This document shows positions 13,131-26,411 of a stretch of DNA of 64,000 bases, piece after piece. Source of the stretch: Sinohyriopsis cumingii. Taxonomy: Eukaryota; Mollusca; Bivalvia; Unionida; Unionidae. The notes beneath the pieces were generated by a model that worked only from the letters and a program-made list of their open reading frames with translations, made no database searches and was not told where the DNA came from. Location of the stretch: contig CM068839.1 of NCBI GenBank assembly GCA_028554795.2, positions 17,684,043-17,748,042 of the forward strand. Direction: 5' to 3'. Numbering within the stretch: the first letter of the stretch is position 1; each line of letters starts with the position of its first letter. The position numbers and the translations under genes were made by a program.

Positions 13131-15369
13131 CTCAATATCAACTGATAGATGAATTGGGTGAATTAATGAGAGAAGAGAGATCTTCAATTACTATTTATAT
13201 TCTTGCAGGATCATGACAAAAAAAATTCAATGCTGTTTGAACACATCTTGTATAAACTCTATTCTGGTCAATGAAAGATCTAGTTCCTATCATTTCAAGA
13301 TTCCCCGGTCTTGCCTTTTCATGCTCGGTGACCTATGGCCAAATTTGTTTGCTTTGTCTGGGTGGTTTATATTGCTTCACTTGAAAGGGATGTCTTTACA
13401 CCACAACACATTATGCCACACTAACATTGGCCCATATATATTATTATGACTATGATTTTAAACTAAGTAATAGAAAAGAAGCAAAAACCAACAAGCTTTG
13501 TAAAATTCAGCAAAAAATTTATTTCCGAAGAATATAAATTGAAAAATGTAAAAAGAACTTTTGAGCACTTTGTATTTCCAGAGAAGAATAATTTGACTAA
13601 AGTAAATACAAGATGCAACAAATATGCAACAAGTTCTGCTCAGATCTTACAGCATGAATGATTATTTTTTAGATAAGCAAGATCATTTATTCCTCTACTT
13701 GACTTCAGGTCACAATTAGCATTTTCAAAAAAAACTATTACATAATAGAAAATTTCATTCTGGAAGGTTCCAGATGTTTAGAAGATAAAATATAATCTCA
13801 ATTATAACTAGAATGTCTAAAATTATAACATAAAGTATGGAAAAAAATAAGTAGACCTGGCATTTCATGGGGAATTTCCAATGTTCTGGACTTGGAATGA
13901 GATAAACATATTGTTTACATAACCAAAATCATCGATTCAGGTTGGATAGAAAATTAACTTGATTTTGGACAAGGTCAGGTCCAAAATATAATTATCAATA
14001 GCATATAATAATAGCAAAGGTAACAACCAAAATACAATTATCAGTACCATGTAATGAATAATAAAAACTAATAAAAAGTGCAAATTAAATATACATTACA
14101 AAAATACCCAACAGGTGGATGTGTCCTAGAACTAAAATGCTAGATGGTGCAACAAAGCCCGCTAACATTTAAAATCAAAAGATAAGCATTAATGAAACAA
14201 AAATTACTGTACATGTGTTTTCTCATTACAATAACATGCAAATGATGGGCCTGAAAACATACTGCAGGCTAAATACGGATGTAAAATAATGAGCAACATA
14301 TAAAAAATTAAGACAGGAAGGACATGAAGGACATCAATAGTGATGGGGCATTGGTGAATTGATACATACATGTTTTATAATCAGTTTGGGAATAATTGGC
14401 AAAAAATACCTTTTTCTAATGAAGTTGATGCTTTTATTTCATTAAAACTAATATTTAAATTTTTTTCCAATCCTTTAGCAAAACCTCAGTAACAATTTGG
14501 AAATTTTAAAATATCTCAAAAAAAGTTGAACTCAATTCCCAGTCATGAACCCTATCTGTTAAAGTAGGCTTTTAAGGTATTTAGAACTCCTTTCTCTTTG
14601 CCTCCTTACTATCCTTGATCACATTAGCAAATTAGTATCACTGAATAATATTAGATACTTTAATTATGCTACTTACTTGAGGCTATTTAAATCTCTTTGA
14701 TTTCTAAGTTGAAATGTGCTGACTCCACACATTACTGTGACCACTTGCTCTTAAGCAGCTAGAATTTACATGCTTTTGTTCCTTTTAGTTCAGCCCCTTA
14801 GTTGATTTGACATATTATTAGATATAATTAGCATGATAATTAGAGGTGAAACAATACACCTATGCCACATATCAATACATTTCCTGATTTGCAGCCTACA
14901 ATATAATAAATTATCAGCACAGATATCAACTTGATGGACTTTTCGTCTGTCAGTGTTAGGGTGGTGCCAATTTATGTGTTGACATCTTGGGTTTACGTCC
15001 AGTATACAGATTACAGAAAGACGAAGACTTTTTATCTGTTAAACAGATTACCTGTTAGTTATCAGTGATTTTAATTCAACCTGTCAGGTGATTTCAGGGC
15101 TGCTCCATTTGATCAGATTCTATGAAGGTCCAAAACAATGAAAAGTTCTATATATATTCAAAGACCAGACATGTACTGGTCCTCCAAGAATCATGGCAGT
15201 GTCAAGATGTCATTGTCTAGAACTCCTGTCAGTAATTCACAATACCAGTAGTTCCAGAATAATATTATAGTCCAAATAATTAGCACTTTCTGTTTCCACT
15301 TTTCATTGCCAACAAATATGTTTCCTCTTGAATAACATCCAAGGACAAGATAGAACACATCTACAGACT

Positions 15370-16490
15370 TAGACTAATAATAATAATATGAATGAGGACT
15401 TTTTATAGCGCCTAATCTTTAGAACCTCTAAGCGCTTTACAACATTAGACAACACCTACAACATAAAAACATATATAATGATATGATTACAAAAAACAAA
15501 CACCATGAAATTAGAAAACATAAAAAACATGCTGAAAATATTTAAGGTAGGAAACATTATTAGGTCTTAAAGTTTGTTCATGCAGTCAAAATAAGTGAGT
15601 TTTGAGAGCACTCTTGAATGGAATCACTGTGTCTTTGTGTCTAAGTTCAGTGAGCAATTCATTCCACATTGCTGGGCCCTGGTATGCAAAAGAATGTTGT
15701 CCATATGACTTTGTTTTCATAGTGGGAATAATGAGTAAATGATTGTCAGAAGAGGAGTGTAAGTATCTTGCTGGTGTATAGACATGGGTGAGGTCGGATA
15801 GATATGTTGGACTGGAGTCCATCAGTGAAACGTAGCACAGAGAACAAATTTTGTGTTTGATTCTGGATCAAATGAATAGCCAGTATAGGGTACAGAGCAG
15901 CGGGGAGGTGTGCTCTGATTGTAGTACTCTAAGTATAATCCGAGCAGCTGTGTTTTGAACTTTTTGAAGTTCCTGGAGTAGATATTGAGATGAACCAGAC
16001 AGAATTGAGTTACAATAGTCCAGTCTTGAAAGTACTAATTAACACACAAATGTTTCAGTGGTGTTAACTGAAAGATATTTGTGAATGGAGCTGATGCGTC
16101 TCAGCTCAAGATAATCAGCCTTCATATGTTCATGACATGTTGATGCAGTGTGAGAGTACTGTCCAGAGTAACACCTAGGTTTCATACTGACTGTGCAAAT
16201 TTAATGTTGTTGTTGCTGATATTTATTGTTTGAGGTAAAGGATGTGAATGAGAAAGCCTTTGTGTTGTGATCAGAATGGCCTCAGTTTTATCATCATTCA
16301 TCTGCAGCTTGTTACATGTCATCATTTTTTTGCTTAACAGACCCATCACTTTTGTATTGAGACCACTCTTTATTCCAAATTTCCAAATGCCCACCTTAGC
16401 CTCTTTTTGCAAAGGTTCACCTGTCTGTGTACAGTTCAGACTAGTCTGCCTTAGTTCTGAGGCCAAAAAGTTTAAAATCCAGACACAAGA
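15370..16490 (-). mobile_element. Degenerate non-LTR retrotransposon (LINE), 3' end, antisense to Cav2
   Basis: On the minus strand, two frames carry the familiar C-terminal end of a reverse-transcriptase ORF. At 16182-16466 is NKLQMNDDKTEAILI, the segment with N-DDKTE after the polymerase core. In the linking sequence is LHWLFI-like and SRLDYCNS-like coding. At 15586-15822 are SSPTYLSDLTHVYTPAR, SYGQHSFAYQGPAMWN and FKSALKTHLF. The two parts are in different frames, so the copy is frameshifted. The 3' tail contains AAGCGCTTAGAGG and GGCGCTATAAAAAG and ends in an (ATT)n microsatellite near 15372, typical of the CR1/L2 group. Clade assignment is by resemblance only. The 5' end is undefined. 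Confidence 0.8.
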
Positions 16491-17242
16491 TCAGATTCCA
16501 ACCATGGGCAAATTTGTGGTGAAAATAAAACGAGTCCAAACATTGTTTTTCCCTCAGTATTTTGTAGTGCAACTAAAACTTACAAATTGTTTGGTATAAT
16601 TGTAGAGCTACATCTGTCTACCTTTCTATAATACCACCCACTTTAGTTTATCATACATGACCTTGATGCTACAGAGTTTGGCAGTAGGCTACTACCTCCT
16701 GCCACATAAACTTGTCGCCAAGGGTTAATGAGTTAACATCAATATTTCACAGTAGTAACATCAATATTTTGCTGTCTTTCTTTGATCACATGCCATTTCA
16801 TCTTTTAAATCTTTAGCTTCATTCTGTGATAAATGAAAACCACTCTATGTACATAGCAGTAAGGTAGAATATATTACTTTGTGGTGTTCATGTTTCATTT
16901 AATAAATAAACAACATGACAAATATTCAGTGAAACTTTAAATATTTTTCTTTCAGTTGTGTTATTTCAATATCATATACACAATTAACAACATGCTTGTC
17001 TTTCAGTAAATATTAGAAAGGTTATAACCTGTGTAATGAGACATTGGGCCCAATATTTTCTATACTTAGCTAGTAACTGATACATATATTGTTATTTACA
17101 GTTAACAAAATATATGCATTTCTTCCACTTTCATGCCAACATCTGAGCCACTAAGCATATAATGTAGATTATTCAAATCAATATTGTAACATTGGCGTAA
17201 AATTTTAAGTTTTAAGTTTATAAAACAATTTTTTTCTTCCAG

Positions 17243-17360
17243 CCTGGACAAAGATCATGACAGAGTCCCTTGGCAGAGGTCCTTCAGTTTTCTACGTCGT
17301 GGCAGCAGTAAGCGGAAGAAAGCAGCAGCACAACACAATGCTGACACAGCTAGTGTACAG
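17243..17360 (+). CDS. Cav2-type calcium channel alpha-1 subunit, C-terminal tail exon B
   Basis: Exon of 118 nt between acceptor TTTCTTCCAG and donor GTACAG|GTGAGA. Its first base completes a Ser codon with the AG left by exon A. It continues LDKDHDRVPWQRSFSFLRR and GSSKRKKAAAQHNADTASVQ and ends in phase 0. The RRGSS stretch fits a basophilic kinase site (R-R-x-S), followed by a Lys/Arg cluster. These are sequence patterns, not demonstrated sites. The exon is short and strongly basic, like the cytosolic tails of Cav2 channels. Confidence comes from splice signals and phase continuity. Confidence 0.75.
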
Positions 17361-18489
17361 GTGAGAATTAGGGGAGATAACTTCACTTTCAGTAGTTGCA
17401 CCCATATTGTATATTACATTTTAATGCTCTTTACCTAAATAAGTAAATCATGGGGTCTCAGATTAGTACAATATTTTTGACAAGTACGAAAATTTGCATT
17501 ATGGCTCAAACTGAATGTTATGGTGTTCACCAAAGCGTACAATAAAGAGGGACATAAATTCAGTTGGTAATATTAAAAAGTGTACATTATATATGGACAT
17601 AAATTCAGTTGGTAATATTAAAAAGTGTAAAATATATATGGACATAAATTCAGTTGGTAATATTAATTAGTTTTCCCATTTGTTGCATTTGACTTACTTA
17701 TCATTTTCATATTGCCTGATCAATTGCTGTTTCTGTTTGTCAATTGTATCAAAAGAATTAAAGGTCACCTGTTGCAAAACATTGGTTAAAATAATTGAAT
17801 GATCAAAATATTCAAACTGAACACTTATCTACCAGTCAGGACTTTAAAACTTTTACATCTACACAGGACACAGATTAATATATGCTTTTGTTGTATAATA
17901 ATATTTGACTGACAATTTGACATTTGCAAAATATAGTTGGTTCTTGCTGGCAGAGTTAATTTCAGATATAGTAAAAAGACTGTCATTATAATGGTCATAC
18001 CTTTATTTTAGAAGATATACTGCCCTTGTCATAGCATTGTCAAAAAGTATGTATGAATGAGAAGATTGAATTGGAAATGCAAATCTATAATTAATATTTC
18101 ATATTATTCTAATTATGTTTTTAACATCATAATACTATTCCAGCATTTAAAACTTATGTTTGTGGTAAAAACGTGACTACATAGCACTCTTAGTATTTCC
18201 AGAAAATCACAATGATTGAAAAAATGTTGTTATCAAGAATGTTTAATATGTAAAGGGATATCATTCATAAAGAGCAAATTGGTACCAAAGTCAGAAACTG
18301 AATTTCAATTATAAAAAAATGAACATTTCCATTGAACACATTCGTTTCCAAAAACTTTCGGTTGGAACCACAAATACTTTGGCATAAAAAAGATGTCATA
18401 ATTGAAATTGACTTTAGTGGCATTTATAATGCCCATCTCAAAAGTTTATCAAATTTGATTTTTTACTAAAGCTGAAAGAATGCATTTAT

Positions 18490-20195
18490 AATGAATATAC
18501 TAATGATTATATTTATAGTGGATATACAAATGATTATGGTTATAGTGGATATAAAAATGATTATGGTTATAGTGGCTATACAAATGATTATGGTTGTGGT
18601 TCATATATAAAATAATGGTAGTTATAGTGTATATACAAATGATTATGGTAATAGTTCATATACAAAATAATGGTCCTTATAGTGGCTATACAAACAGTTA
18701 TGGTTAAAGTGGATATACAAATGATTATGGTTATAGTTCATATAAAAAATAATGGTGGTTATAGTGGATATACAAATGATTTTGCTTATAGTGGATATAT
18801 ACAAATGATTATGGTTATAGTGGATACACAAATGGTTATGGTAATAGTGGATATACAAAATGATTATGGTTATAGTGGATATACAAATGGTTATGGTTAT
18901 AGTGGATATACAGATGATTATGGTAATAGTTCATATAAAAAATAATGGTGCTTATAGTGGATATACAAGTGATTATGGTTATAGTGGTTATACAAATAGT
19001 TATCGTTATAGTGGATATACAAATGGTTATGGTAATAGTGGATATACAAATGATTATGGTTTTAGTGGATATACAAATGATTATGGTTATAGTGGATATA
19101 CAAATGATTATGATTATAGTGAATATACAAATGATTATGGTTATAGTGGATACACAAATGATTATGGTTATAGTGGATATAAAAATGATTATGGTTACAG
19201 TGGATCTACAAATGATTATGGTTATAGTGGATATAAAAATGATTATGGTTATAGTGGATACACAAATGATTATGGTTATAGTGAATATACAAATGATTTT
19301 GCTTATAGTGGATATACAAATGATTATGGTTATAGTGGATACACAAATGATTATGGTTATAGTGGATATAAAAATGATTATGGTTACAGTGGATCTACAA
19401 ATGATTATGGTTATAGTGGATATAAAAATGATTATGGTTATAGTGGATACACAAATGATTATGGTTATAGTGAATATACAAATGATTTTGCTTATAGTGG
19501 ATATACAAATGATTATGGTTATAGTGGATACACAAATGATTATGGTTATAGTGGATATAAAAATGATTATGGTTATAGTGGATCTACAAATGATTATGGT
19601 TATAGTGGATATAAAAATGATTATGGTTACAGTGGATCTACAAATGATTATGGTTATAGTGGATATACAGATGATTATGGTTATAGTGGATATACAAATG
19701 ATTATGATTATAGTGGATATACAAATGATTATGGTTATAGTGGATACACAAATGATTATGGTTATAGTGAATATACAAATGATTTTGCTTATAGTGGATA
19801 TACAAATGATTATGGTTACAGTGGATCTACAAATGATTATGGTTATAGTGGATATACAGATGATTATGGTTATAGTGGATATAAAAATGATTATGGTTAC
19901 AGTTTATCTACAAATGATTATGGTTATAGAGGATATACAAATGATTATGATTATAGTGGATATACAAATAGTTATGGTTATAGTGGATATACAAATGATT
20001 ATGGTTACAGTTTATCTACAAATGATTATGGTTATAGAGGATATACAAATGATTATGATTATAGTGGATATACAAATAGTTATGGTTATAGTGGATATAC
20101 AAATGATTATGGTTATAGTGGATATACAAATGATTATGATTATAGTGGATATACAAATGATTTTAGTAATAGTGGATATATAAATAATTATAAAT
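18490..20195. repeat. Large 27-bp minisatellite, about 60 copies, with long open frames
   Basis: Unit GGATATACAAATGATTATGG followed by TTATAGT. Twenty-seven bases equal nine codons. One frame (18860-20281) therefore encodes about 45 repeats of GYTNDYGYS, and another (18945-20183) encodes repeats of DIQMIMVIV. Variants (AAAAATGAT, GATTTTGCT, TCTACAAAT, TTATCTACA) recur in identical order, showing duplication of blocks of several units. Both plus-strand frames are open equally, and the array sits inside an intron, so I treat it as non-coding repeat. A Gly/Tyr-rich structural protein would look superficially similar, but there is no signal peptide and no supporting upstream sequence. Confidence 0.9.
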
Positions 20196-20369
20196 TTAAA
20201 ACTAAATGCATGAATGATTTATACATAGGCATATTTCTGCAATGGTGTTCAAGGATATTACAACTCCACTTTTTCAAATGATGATGAAGAAAGTTCTTCC
20301 CCATTTGACAGCATAAGAAAACCTGAGATATATATTATATCTGAACATTTACAGGTATCTGAAAAGTGG

Positions 20370-20960
20370 CGCTTTTGCCATACTGTCATGGTTACTGGGT
20401 TTACTGTTTTTTTATCATACTGTCATGGATACTGGGGTTATTGTTTTTACTATACAGTCATGGTTACTGGACTTTGTCTTACCATATAGTCATGGTTACT
20501 GGGCTTTGTTTTTACCATACAGGCATGGTTACTGGGCTTTGTTTTTACCATACAGTCATGGTTACTGGGCTTTATTTTTACTATGTTTTTACTATGCTGT
20601 CAAGGGTTGCTGGGCTTATTGTGTATTTTACCATACTATCAAGGTTGCTGGGCATGTTGTTGTTTTCTTTTTAACTATGCTGTCATTGTTACTGGGCTTT
20701 AGGTTTTACTTGTTCTTTTTTTCAATGCTATCATGGTTACTGGGATTATTGTTATTTTAACATACTGTTGATTACTGGGCTTAATGATTTTTCACCATGC
20801 TGTCATGGTTACCAGACTTATATATTTATTTATAGTTTATTGTGATACTGTCATGGTTACTGGGCTTATTGTTTTTTTTGTTTTAATGCCATCATGTTTA
20901 CTAGGTTTATTGCTTTTATTACATTTTGTCATGGTTACTGGGCTTATTGCTTTTTTCTTA
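20370..20960. repeat. Degenerate minisatellite, about 33-40-bp unit
   Basis: Roughly fifteen imperfect copies of CATACTGTCATGGTTACTGG followed by GCTTTATTGTTTTTA. Units vary in length through T-tract slippage. Open frames of 70-111 codons across it are artefacts. Confidence 0.85.
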
Positions 20961-21247
20961 CAGTTTATTGCTGTGAGAGATATAAACTTGTAAAAGTTTT
21001 ATTTGCTTTTATTTCTTTTGGTAACTTATGATTTTTCCATTCTTTTAAACCTATCCCTGGTTTGAATTTTGATGATATATTACTTAAACAGTGGCTTTTT
21101 TATCCAATATATTAGCATTAGATTACAGTTTAATTCCTTGTTTTAATGACACTTCAAATGACATCTGACCTTCCGCAAGAGTTGTAAAGGTTCATCCCTC
21201 ATCTGTTAAACTAAGTCGAGTTTATGGGAATACATACCTATCAAAGT

Positions 21248-21444
21248 TCACCTCTGTCTGCGTGGGTTCGAGTCTAGGATTTGGCCAATGTGGGTATGTG
21301 AGAAAGCTTGCCAGTAGCTTCTTGTGGGTCGGTGGTTCTTTCCGGGATTTTCCCAGGTTCTTCCTCCACCATTAATTCTGGCCGCCATGCATAGCCTATC
21401 GTGTGCTGAGAAATGGTGTTAAACCCAACAACAACAACAACAAT
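21248..21444 (+). mobile_element. tRNA-derived SINE, 5'-truncated copy with target-site duplication
   Basis: It starts TCACCTCTGTCTGCGTGGG, inside the tRNA-related head and just before a B-box-like GGTTCGAGTCT. It shares its whole body with the full copy at 38594-38851 (GAGAAAGCTTGCCAGTAGCT, GTGGGTCGGTGGTTCTTTC, TTTTCCCAGGTTCTTCC) and ends in (CAA)n. It is flanked by a direct duplication CTATCAAAGT (21238-21247 and 21445-21454), so it inserted already truncated, by target-primed reverse transcription. The A box is missing, so it cannot be transcribed by itself. Confidence 0.88.
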
Positions 21445-23814
21445 CTATCAAAGTACATCATGTCAGTGAGAAACACACAGGTTTTTACTCCCTGAAGGGC
21501 TTGTCTTTCGAATAACAAGATTTGAATTTATCTTAGGGAAAAAATGTATACATTTGACCACCACTATACATGTCTGAAGCATGTAGCCTGTATAAAGTCT
21601 TAACCTTTGTGCTTAGAGCTCATGTATGATTATCCTATGGGCAGTTTATACAGCTGACTTTCATGGAGACATTTGAAAGGCAAGTTGTCAGAAATAAATA
21701 AGTACCATTTTAGATCCATTATATGGCTGGGAACAGCTTGGATGATGTGATGTGGAGTCCATTGAACATTGCTGTAGGGAGCATATTGCTGGCTAATTTT
21801 CTTTGGGATGTACACTAAGGGGAATGACACAATTCATCTGAGTGGGTACAGTCATGGAGATCCACGTTGAAGAGCAAAAGCTATGTTATTATACATCATT
21901 ACCTAGAATGAGATTGTTTAAGCCATCATTATTTAAAAGTTTGTGATTTGCAAAAATGTTTCTTTGAAGTCAGATTTTATTCCATATATAAAATGAAAAA
22001 CAAGATTATTCAATAGTCAGAACAGTGTACAAATGTGATTCCTATTTTATAATAATCCCTTGAAATGCAGCTGTGACTTATAACAAGATCTGAGCTCTCT
22101 GCAAAATCAGAAAAGCCCAGGAAAACAATTTTTGAACTTCTGGATGGAATTTGGCTTTGTGACAAAATGCAGCATTGTAAAGCTTTTTTTATTTTTTTTT
22201 TGGGACACTCACTGCAAAGATCATATTGACATTATTCATTCTGGAGTTTATGGTATCCATTGACATAGCAGCATTGCGCCACTCCCTGAAAGCAGTGCAG
22301 ATGCAGAAAGATCATTTTCTATCCTGAGTAAACTTCAACAAATTCTTTGGTGACATTTGAAGAACAGTACCATCCAGTCTCAAATATGCACCAAAATGAA
22401 AAAAATTACATTTATATTACCTTCAGCACACGCACAGAGGAAATATTCCACTGCCCAATGGATTTTAAAGACCGAAAAAAGATATTTTATTGTTTTAAGT
22501 TTAGTTTTGTTTACAAGAATATGGGCATGAGTGTAGCAATGATATTGGACAATGTGATGTCTGCCATTTTTGGCTTGCAAGAATATTAAATTCTTTAAAG
22601 AAAATATGTTATTTGCTTTTTTATATAAAATTTAAATTTATATGAAAAGAAAACTTATTTTCAATTGAACAGCATTGCTCTTTTGGGTCACACACTTTGA
22701 ACCCCTCCCCCTCTTGGGACCTCAAAGCACACATTTTGAGTCCCCAGATCCACCCCCCACCCCCAAACAGGCTAAAAATATAAACGTCTTCCAAAATCAA
22801 AGAAATATGTTATTCAATATAAATATTAAGCTTGAATGCACAAATACAAGACAAATTCTGCTACACATATATATTAGTTTTTATTTTATATGAAAGTCAA
22901 AGAATGAGCATCTTCAAAATTTGCTAAGTTTTAAGATGGCTGCCATGGCATCAAATTACCACAGTATAATTTATGTTTAGCCATGTCATGCTTACAGTCT
23001 AAATCAATAAGCATTTAATTTTAATCACTGTTAAAACACATCTGGAAATAATAATTAGAATTAATTTTAAGCAATCAGTTCTCTTTTCATTTATGTTTCT
23101 TAAAAGAATTTTGATATATGATTGCAAAAATGTGAGCATTTTCATTTGCCTGCTTCTGGGACTTTCTACAAAACAGACAATCAAGGCAGTTGTGCTCCAA
23201 TTTTACTGTAGAAGGGAGGTAACTTCGTCATTTATTCTTACAAATGTGCTACCCAGCCAGCTTTGTTGAAGAACAAAGTTGACCACATCAGTACAGTTTT
23301 GCTATATTACAACTCTTTTAAGTCAGTCAAAATTCTAGTACATCATATCTCTTTCTCCAATAAAAGCATATGTCATGAAGGGAATAGATACAGATTTTAT
23401 CTGGGCCCTACATACATGATACTCCTCAGTTTAAGTGCATTCTCAGGCTAAAAGTTTCATAGCTTACTATAAATAATTTATATATTCAATATTTAAAGGC
23501 TGGTTTACATTTAGATATAGATGTCTGCAAACTAGATACATTTTATTTTGTAGCAGATTTAACAATTATAAGGACTATAACAAAAGTAAATTTCAGTAAT
23601 TTCACTGAACACTCAGATTGAAGAGCTTTGTGAATAAGGGGCCTGGTATGATGGTGAAAGTTTTTTGTGCCTTGTGTATATATTATATTTCTTGGTCTAC
23701 CCTGGATTTGGGGAGGATTTTATTATGATGTATTTTGCTGAGATATTCCCAAGGATTTGATGTGAATGAGACTTTGTAGGGTTGTATTGTTAGACATTGT
23801 CTTTCTTCAGTTGA

Positions 23815-24055
23815 TATAATGGTCCTCAGTTGTCAGTATGGTCTTAGTTTTCAGGACAGTCCCCAGTTGCCAGGATGGTCTTAGCTTGTAGGATGGCTCC
23901 CAGCACTTAGAATGTTTTAGTTTTCAAGAATGGTCTTAGTTTTCAGGATGGTCCCCAGTTGTCAGGATGGTCTTATCTTGTAGGATGGCCCACAGTACTT
24001 AGAATGGTCTTAGTTTTCAAGATAATCTTCGGTATTCAGGATGGGTTTTGTCAGC
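23815..24055. repeat. Degenerate minisatellite (CAGGATGGTCTTAGTTTT)
   Basis: About nine imperfect copies of a 25-30-bp unit built on CAGTTGTCAGGATGGTC and TTAGTTTTCAGGATGG. No coding signal. Confidence 0.8.
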
Positions 24056-25947
24056 TGGCATTGCCATAATTTTGTGATTACAATATGTGGGTTATCCAAG
24101 TTTTTCCCTATGTGACCCCCCTACCCCGATGAGGTATGTCCACATGTTCTACAGCTTGATTTCTACTTGTGTTACTCTGTTGTAGTAACATTTTAAAAGT
24201 CTTGTCTCCTATTTCAAACAATGCACCAAGTTCAAAATAGTAAACAAATTTTATGTTGATTACATAATGGAAGTAATGTTTTAAATTTCAGCTAAATATT
24301 TTGAAGTTTAAAGATGATGTGATAACAGGAAGCCAAGCTAAACCTAATAAAATCAACATCTTCATTTTAGTAGCTTACTAATTTATGAAGAGAGGCAACA
24401 ATCTTAAACTGCCATATATAGTTCTAATTCACTGTCATCTTATTTAGATTCAGAGCTACCATAGACAAGGCAACTTTTGGAAGAATTTCACATTTCAGAA
24501 ATTTCATTACAAGTAGTAGTCAACATTATTATTGTTTATTTTAAAATCAGAAAGTGTGTAGTTCATGCCATCTGGACATTATTTTTATAGGTGAAGATTG
24601 TATTGATTTTGAATTACCAGTAACAGATTGGTGCAACTTTGGTCCGGCATTTCAAAATGAGAGCAAGTGGCATCATTGCAGAATGTTTGGGAGAGGAAAT
24701 TAATTATGAATTAACCCAGTTTTGTTGAAACATTTTAGCTGTGGTTTAATGGTAAATAGAAAAGATGATTCACCACACCCTAGTATTTTATACTTTTGAT
24801 CATTTATTATACTTTACAAAAACATGTGAGTTATATAAGTCCACAGGTAATATAATACATTTTTTTACACAAAATAGAAAAACTGCAGGTAATACATGAG
24901 TGTGTGTTATGTTTGGATGCATGTTATATTCACTAATTTTTGGTATATTTTTGCTGCTTTTAAAAAAAAATCAGTACTCAATAGTTTTCAGGTTATTTTA
25001 CAGTGATACCTCTGTGGAATAGCACCTCCTCCCTAGCTATCACCCCCACCCCCATTTTGCATTTAACTGTCAGAAAGTACCCCTCTTGGACAGCAACCCC
25101 TCTAACACAGCTAGCACCTGGCACATCAGTGCAAGAAATTTCAAAGTTACACCTCACAAATGTTGGCATAATTAGATTAGATGGAATCTCATAAATATTT
25201 CTTGATTTTAAATTCAAGACATTAGGATTTCTTCCAACATGCCAATTATGTCCCTAGTATCAATCCATACAAAAGGCAAACTATCATATTATGCATACCA
25301 ATTTTCATCATATGTCAGGTTTTGTCACTTTGATAATTACTGGGATTTTTACTAATAATAATAATTATCAAGATGGCAAAAGCTGACCATCGATAAGCAC
25401 ATTACTATTGTACTGCTCAAGTCAGCATGACACATTCCTGTTGCAGGCTAAAACATAGGCAAATTATATGAGATGACCACTGTATGACACTATATTTCAT
25501 ACAAAGCAAATATCAGTTGCATGTTTATATTCACTGAATTCTTATACAGCTGTAATGTGCTTCTCTTTTTTGCTTAATGACATACTGTTTCTTTCAGCAT
25601 ATATTTGTAAGACTGCTATAAAATGAGTCACAAAACACATTGTCCATTTGTATTATTTTGCCAGTCATGCAGTAAGTTTTTAATACCTTTTATTTAAAAG
25701 CAAATTTAATTTATAGCTTTGCATTCCAAAAGACCTAGGTCAGGTTGAATTTTCATCATTTTTGGTTAATATTGGATGGAGTTGTTTTTCCATGTTTGAT
25801 ATGGCACTTGGCCCTTCAATTGTATAATGTAGGCAAGGACATCCTTGTTGTACTGACAGAGTTTTTTTAATAAAAGTGTACTTTCTATACTTTTGTAAAT
25901 TCACTTTGAACTTTTTACAAGTATTTTATCATTATTTTTTGTTGCAG

Positions 25948-26260
25948 TCTGTAGACCGTCATAATTTTACTGGTGGATTGAAGCCTGAGCATGCCTCTGT
26001 GACTCAGGGCATAACTCGCACTCCATCTGAATCAAGCCAACTGGGTCGGATGAGTCCCTCAGTACCACCTTCTCCCATCTCACCTCATCGCACACCTGCA
26101 TCCAATCACTGCAGCCCATTTGGATCCCCTTCACAGTCACCTGGTCCATACCATCGATCTCCCTCACCCAGGCGGATAGATTTAGGTTTTGCATCGGCTG
26201 TGACAAACTTGGTGGAACAGGCTCATACAATTGCAGAGCAGGAAAGGAGAAAGCACAAAG
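25948..26260 (+). CDS. Cav2-type calcium channel alpha-1 subunit, C-terminal tail exon C
   Basis: Exon of 313 nt between acceptor TTTTTTGTTGCAG and donor CACAAAG|GTGCAT. It encodes SVDRHNFTGGLKPEHASV, a long Ser/Pro stretch (SPSVPPSPISPHRTP, then SQSPGPYHRSPSPRRID), and a short predicted helix with FASAVTNLVEQAH and IAEQERRKHK. The last base (G) joins GT of exon D to make Gly. The Ser/Pro part is typical of disordered Cav2 tails. The short helix resembles a conserved patch that I recall from invertebrate Cav2 tails, but I cannot verify this without a search. The reading continues only three codons past the donor before a stop. Confidence 0.85.
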
Positions 26261-26261
26261 G

Positions 26262-26411
26262 TGCATAGTTCATACATATATTATGATTCTTACATTCCTT
26301 CACAGTTCATACATATATTATGATTCTTACATTCCTTCATAGTTCATACATATGATTCTTACATTCCTTCATAGTTCACACATATATTATGATTCTTACA
26401 TTCCTTCATAT
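26262..26411. repeat. Minisatellite, about 40-bp unit, 4 copies
   Basis: Copies of AGTTCATACATATATTATGA followed by TTCTTACATTCCTTCAT, beginning directly at the exon C donor site. The array starts within two to six bases of the splice junction. Confidence 0.85.

Larger units (their letters stand above)
10130..17242 (+). other. Cav2 intron, 7.1 kb
   Basis: Intron between tail exons A and B. It contains the 47-bp array (10687-12325), a degenerate TGGGTCATC repeat (12830-13130) and an antisense LINE fragment (15370-16490). The rest (10130-10686, 12326-12829, 13131-15369, 16491-17242) is AT-rich with nothing recognisable. It ends TTTTTTTCTTCCAG, a strong polypyrimidine tract and acceptor. Confidence 0.65.
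17361..25947 (+). other. Cav2 intron, 8.6 kb
   Basis: Intron between tail exons B and C. It holds three copies of a GGACATAAATTCAGTTGGTA unit (17545-17670), the 27-bp array (18490-20195), the ATGGTTACTGGGCTT array (20370-20960), a 5'-truncated SINE (21248-21444) and a GGATGGTC repeat (23815-24055). The stretches 17671-18489, 21455-23814 and 24056-25947 show no gene. The intron ends TTATTTTTTGTTGCAG. Confidence 0.65.

Noticed and set aside
18860-20281. 473-codon frame as a Gly/Tyr-rich structural protein gene
   Set aside because: Made of 27-bp repeats inside a Cav2 intron; a second plus-strand frame is equally open; no signal peptide or promoter.
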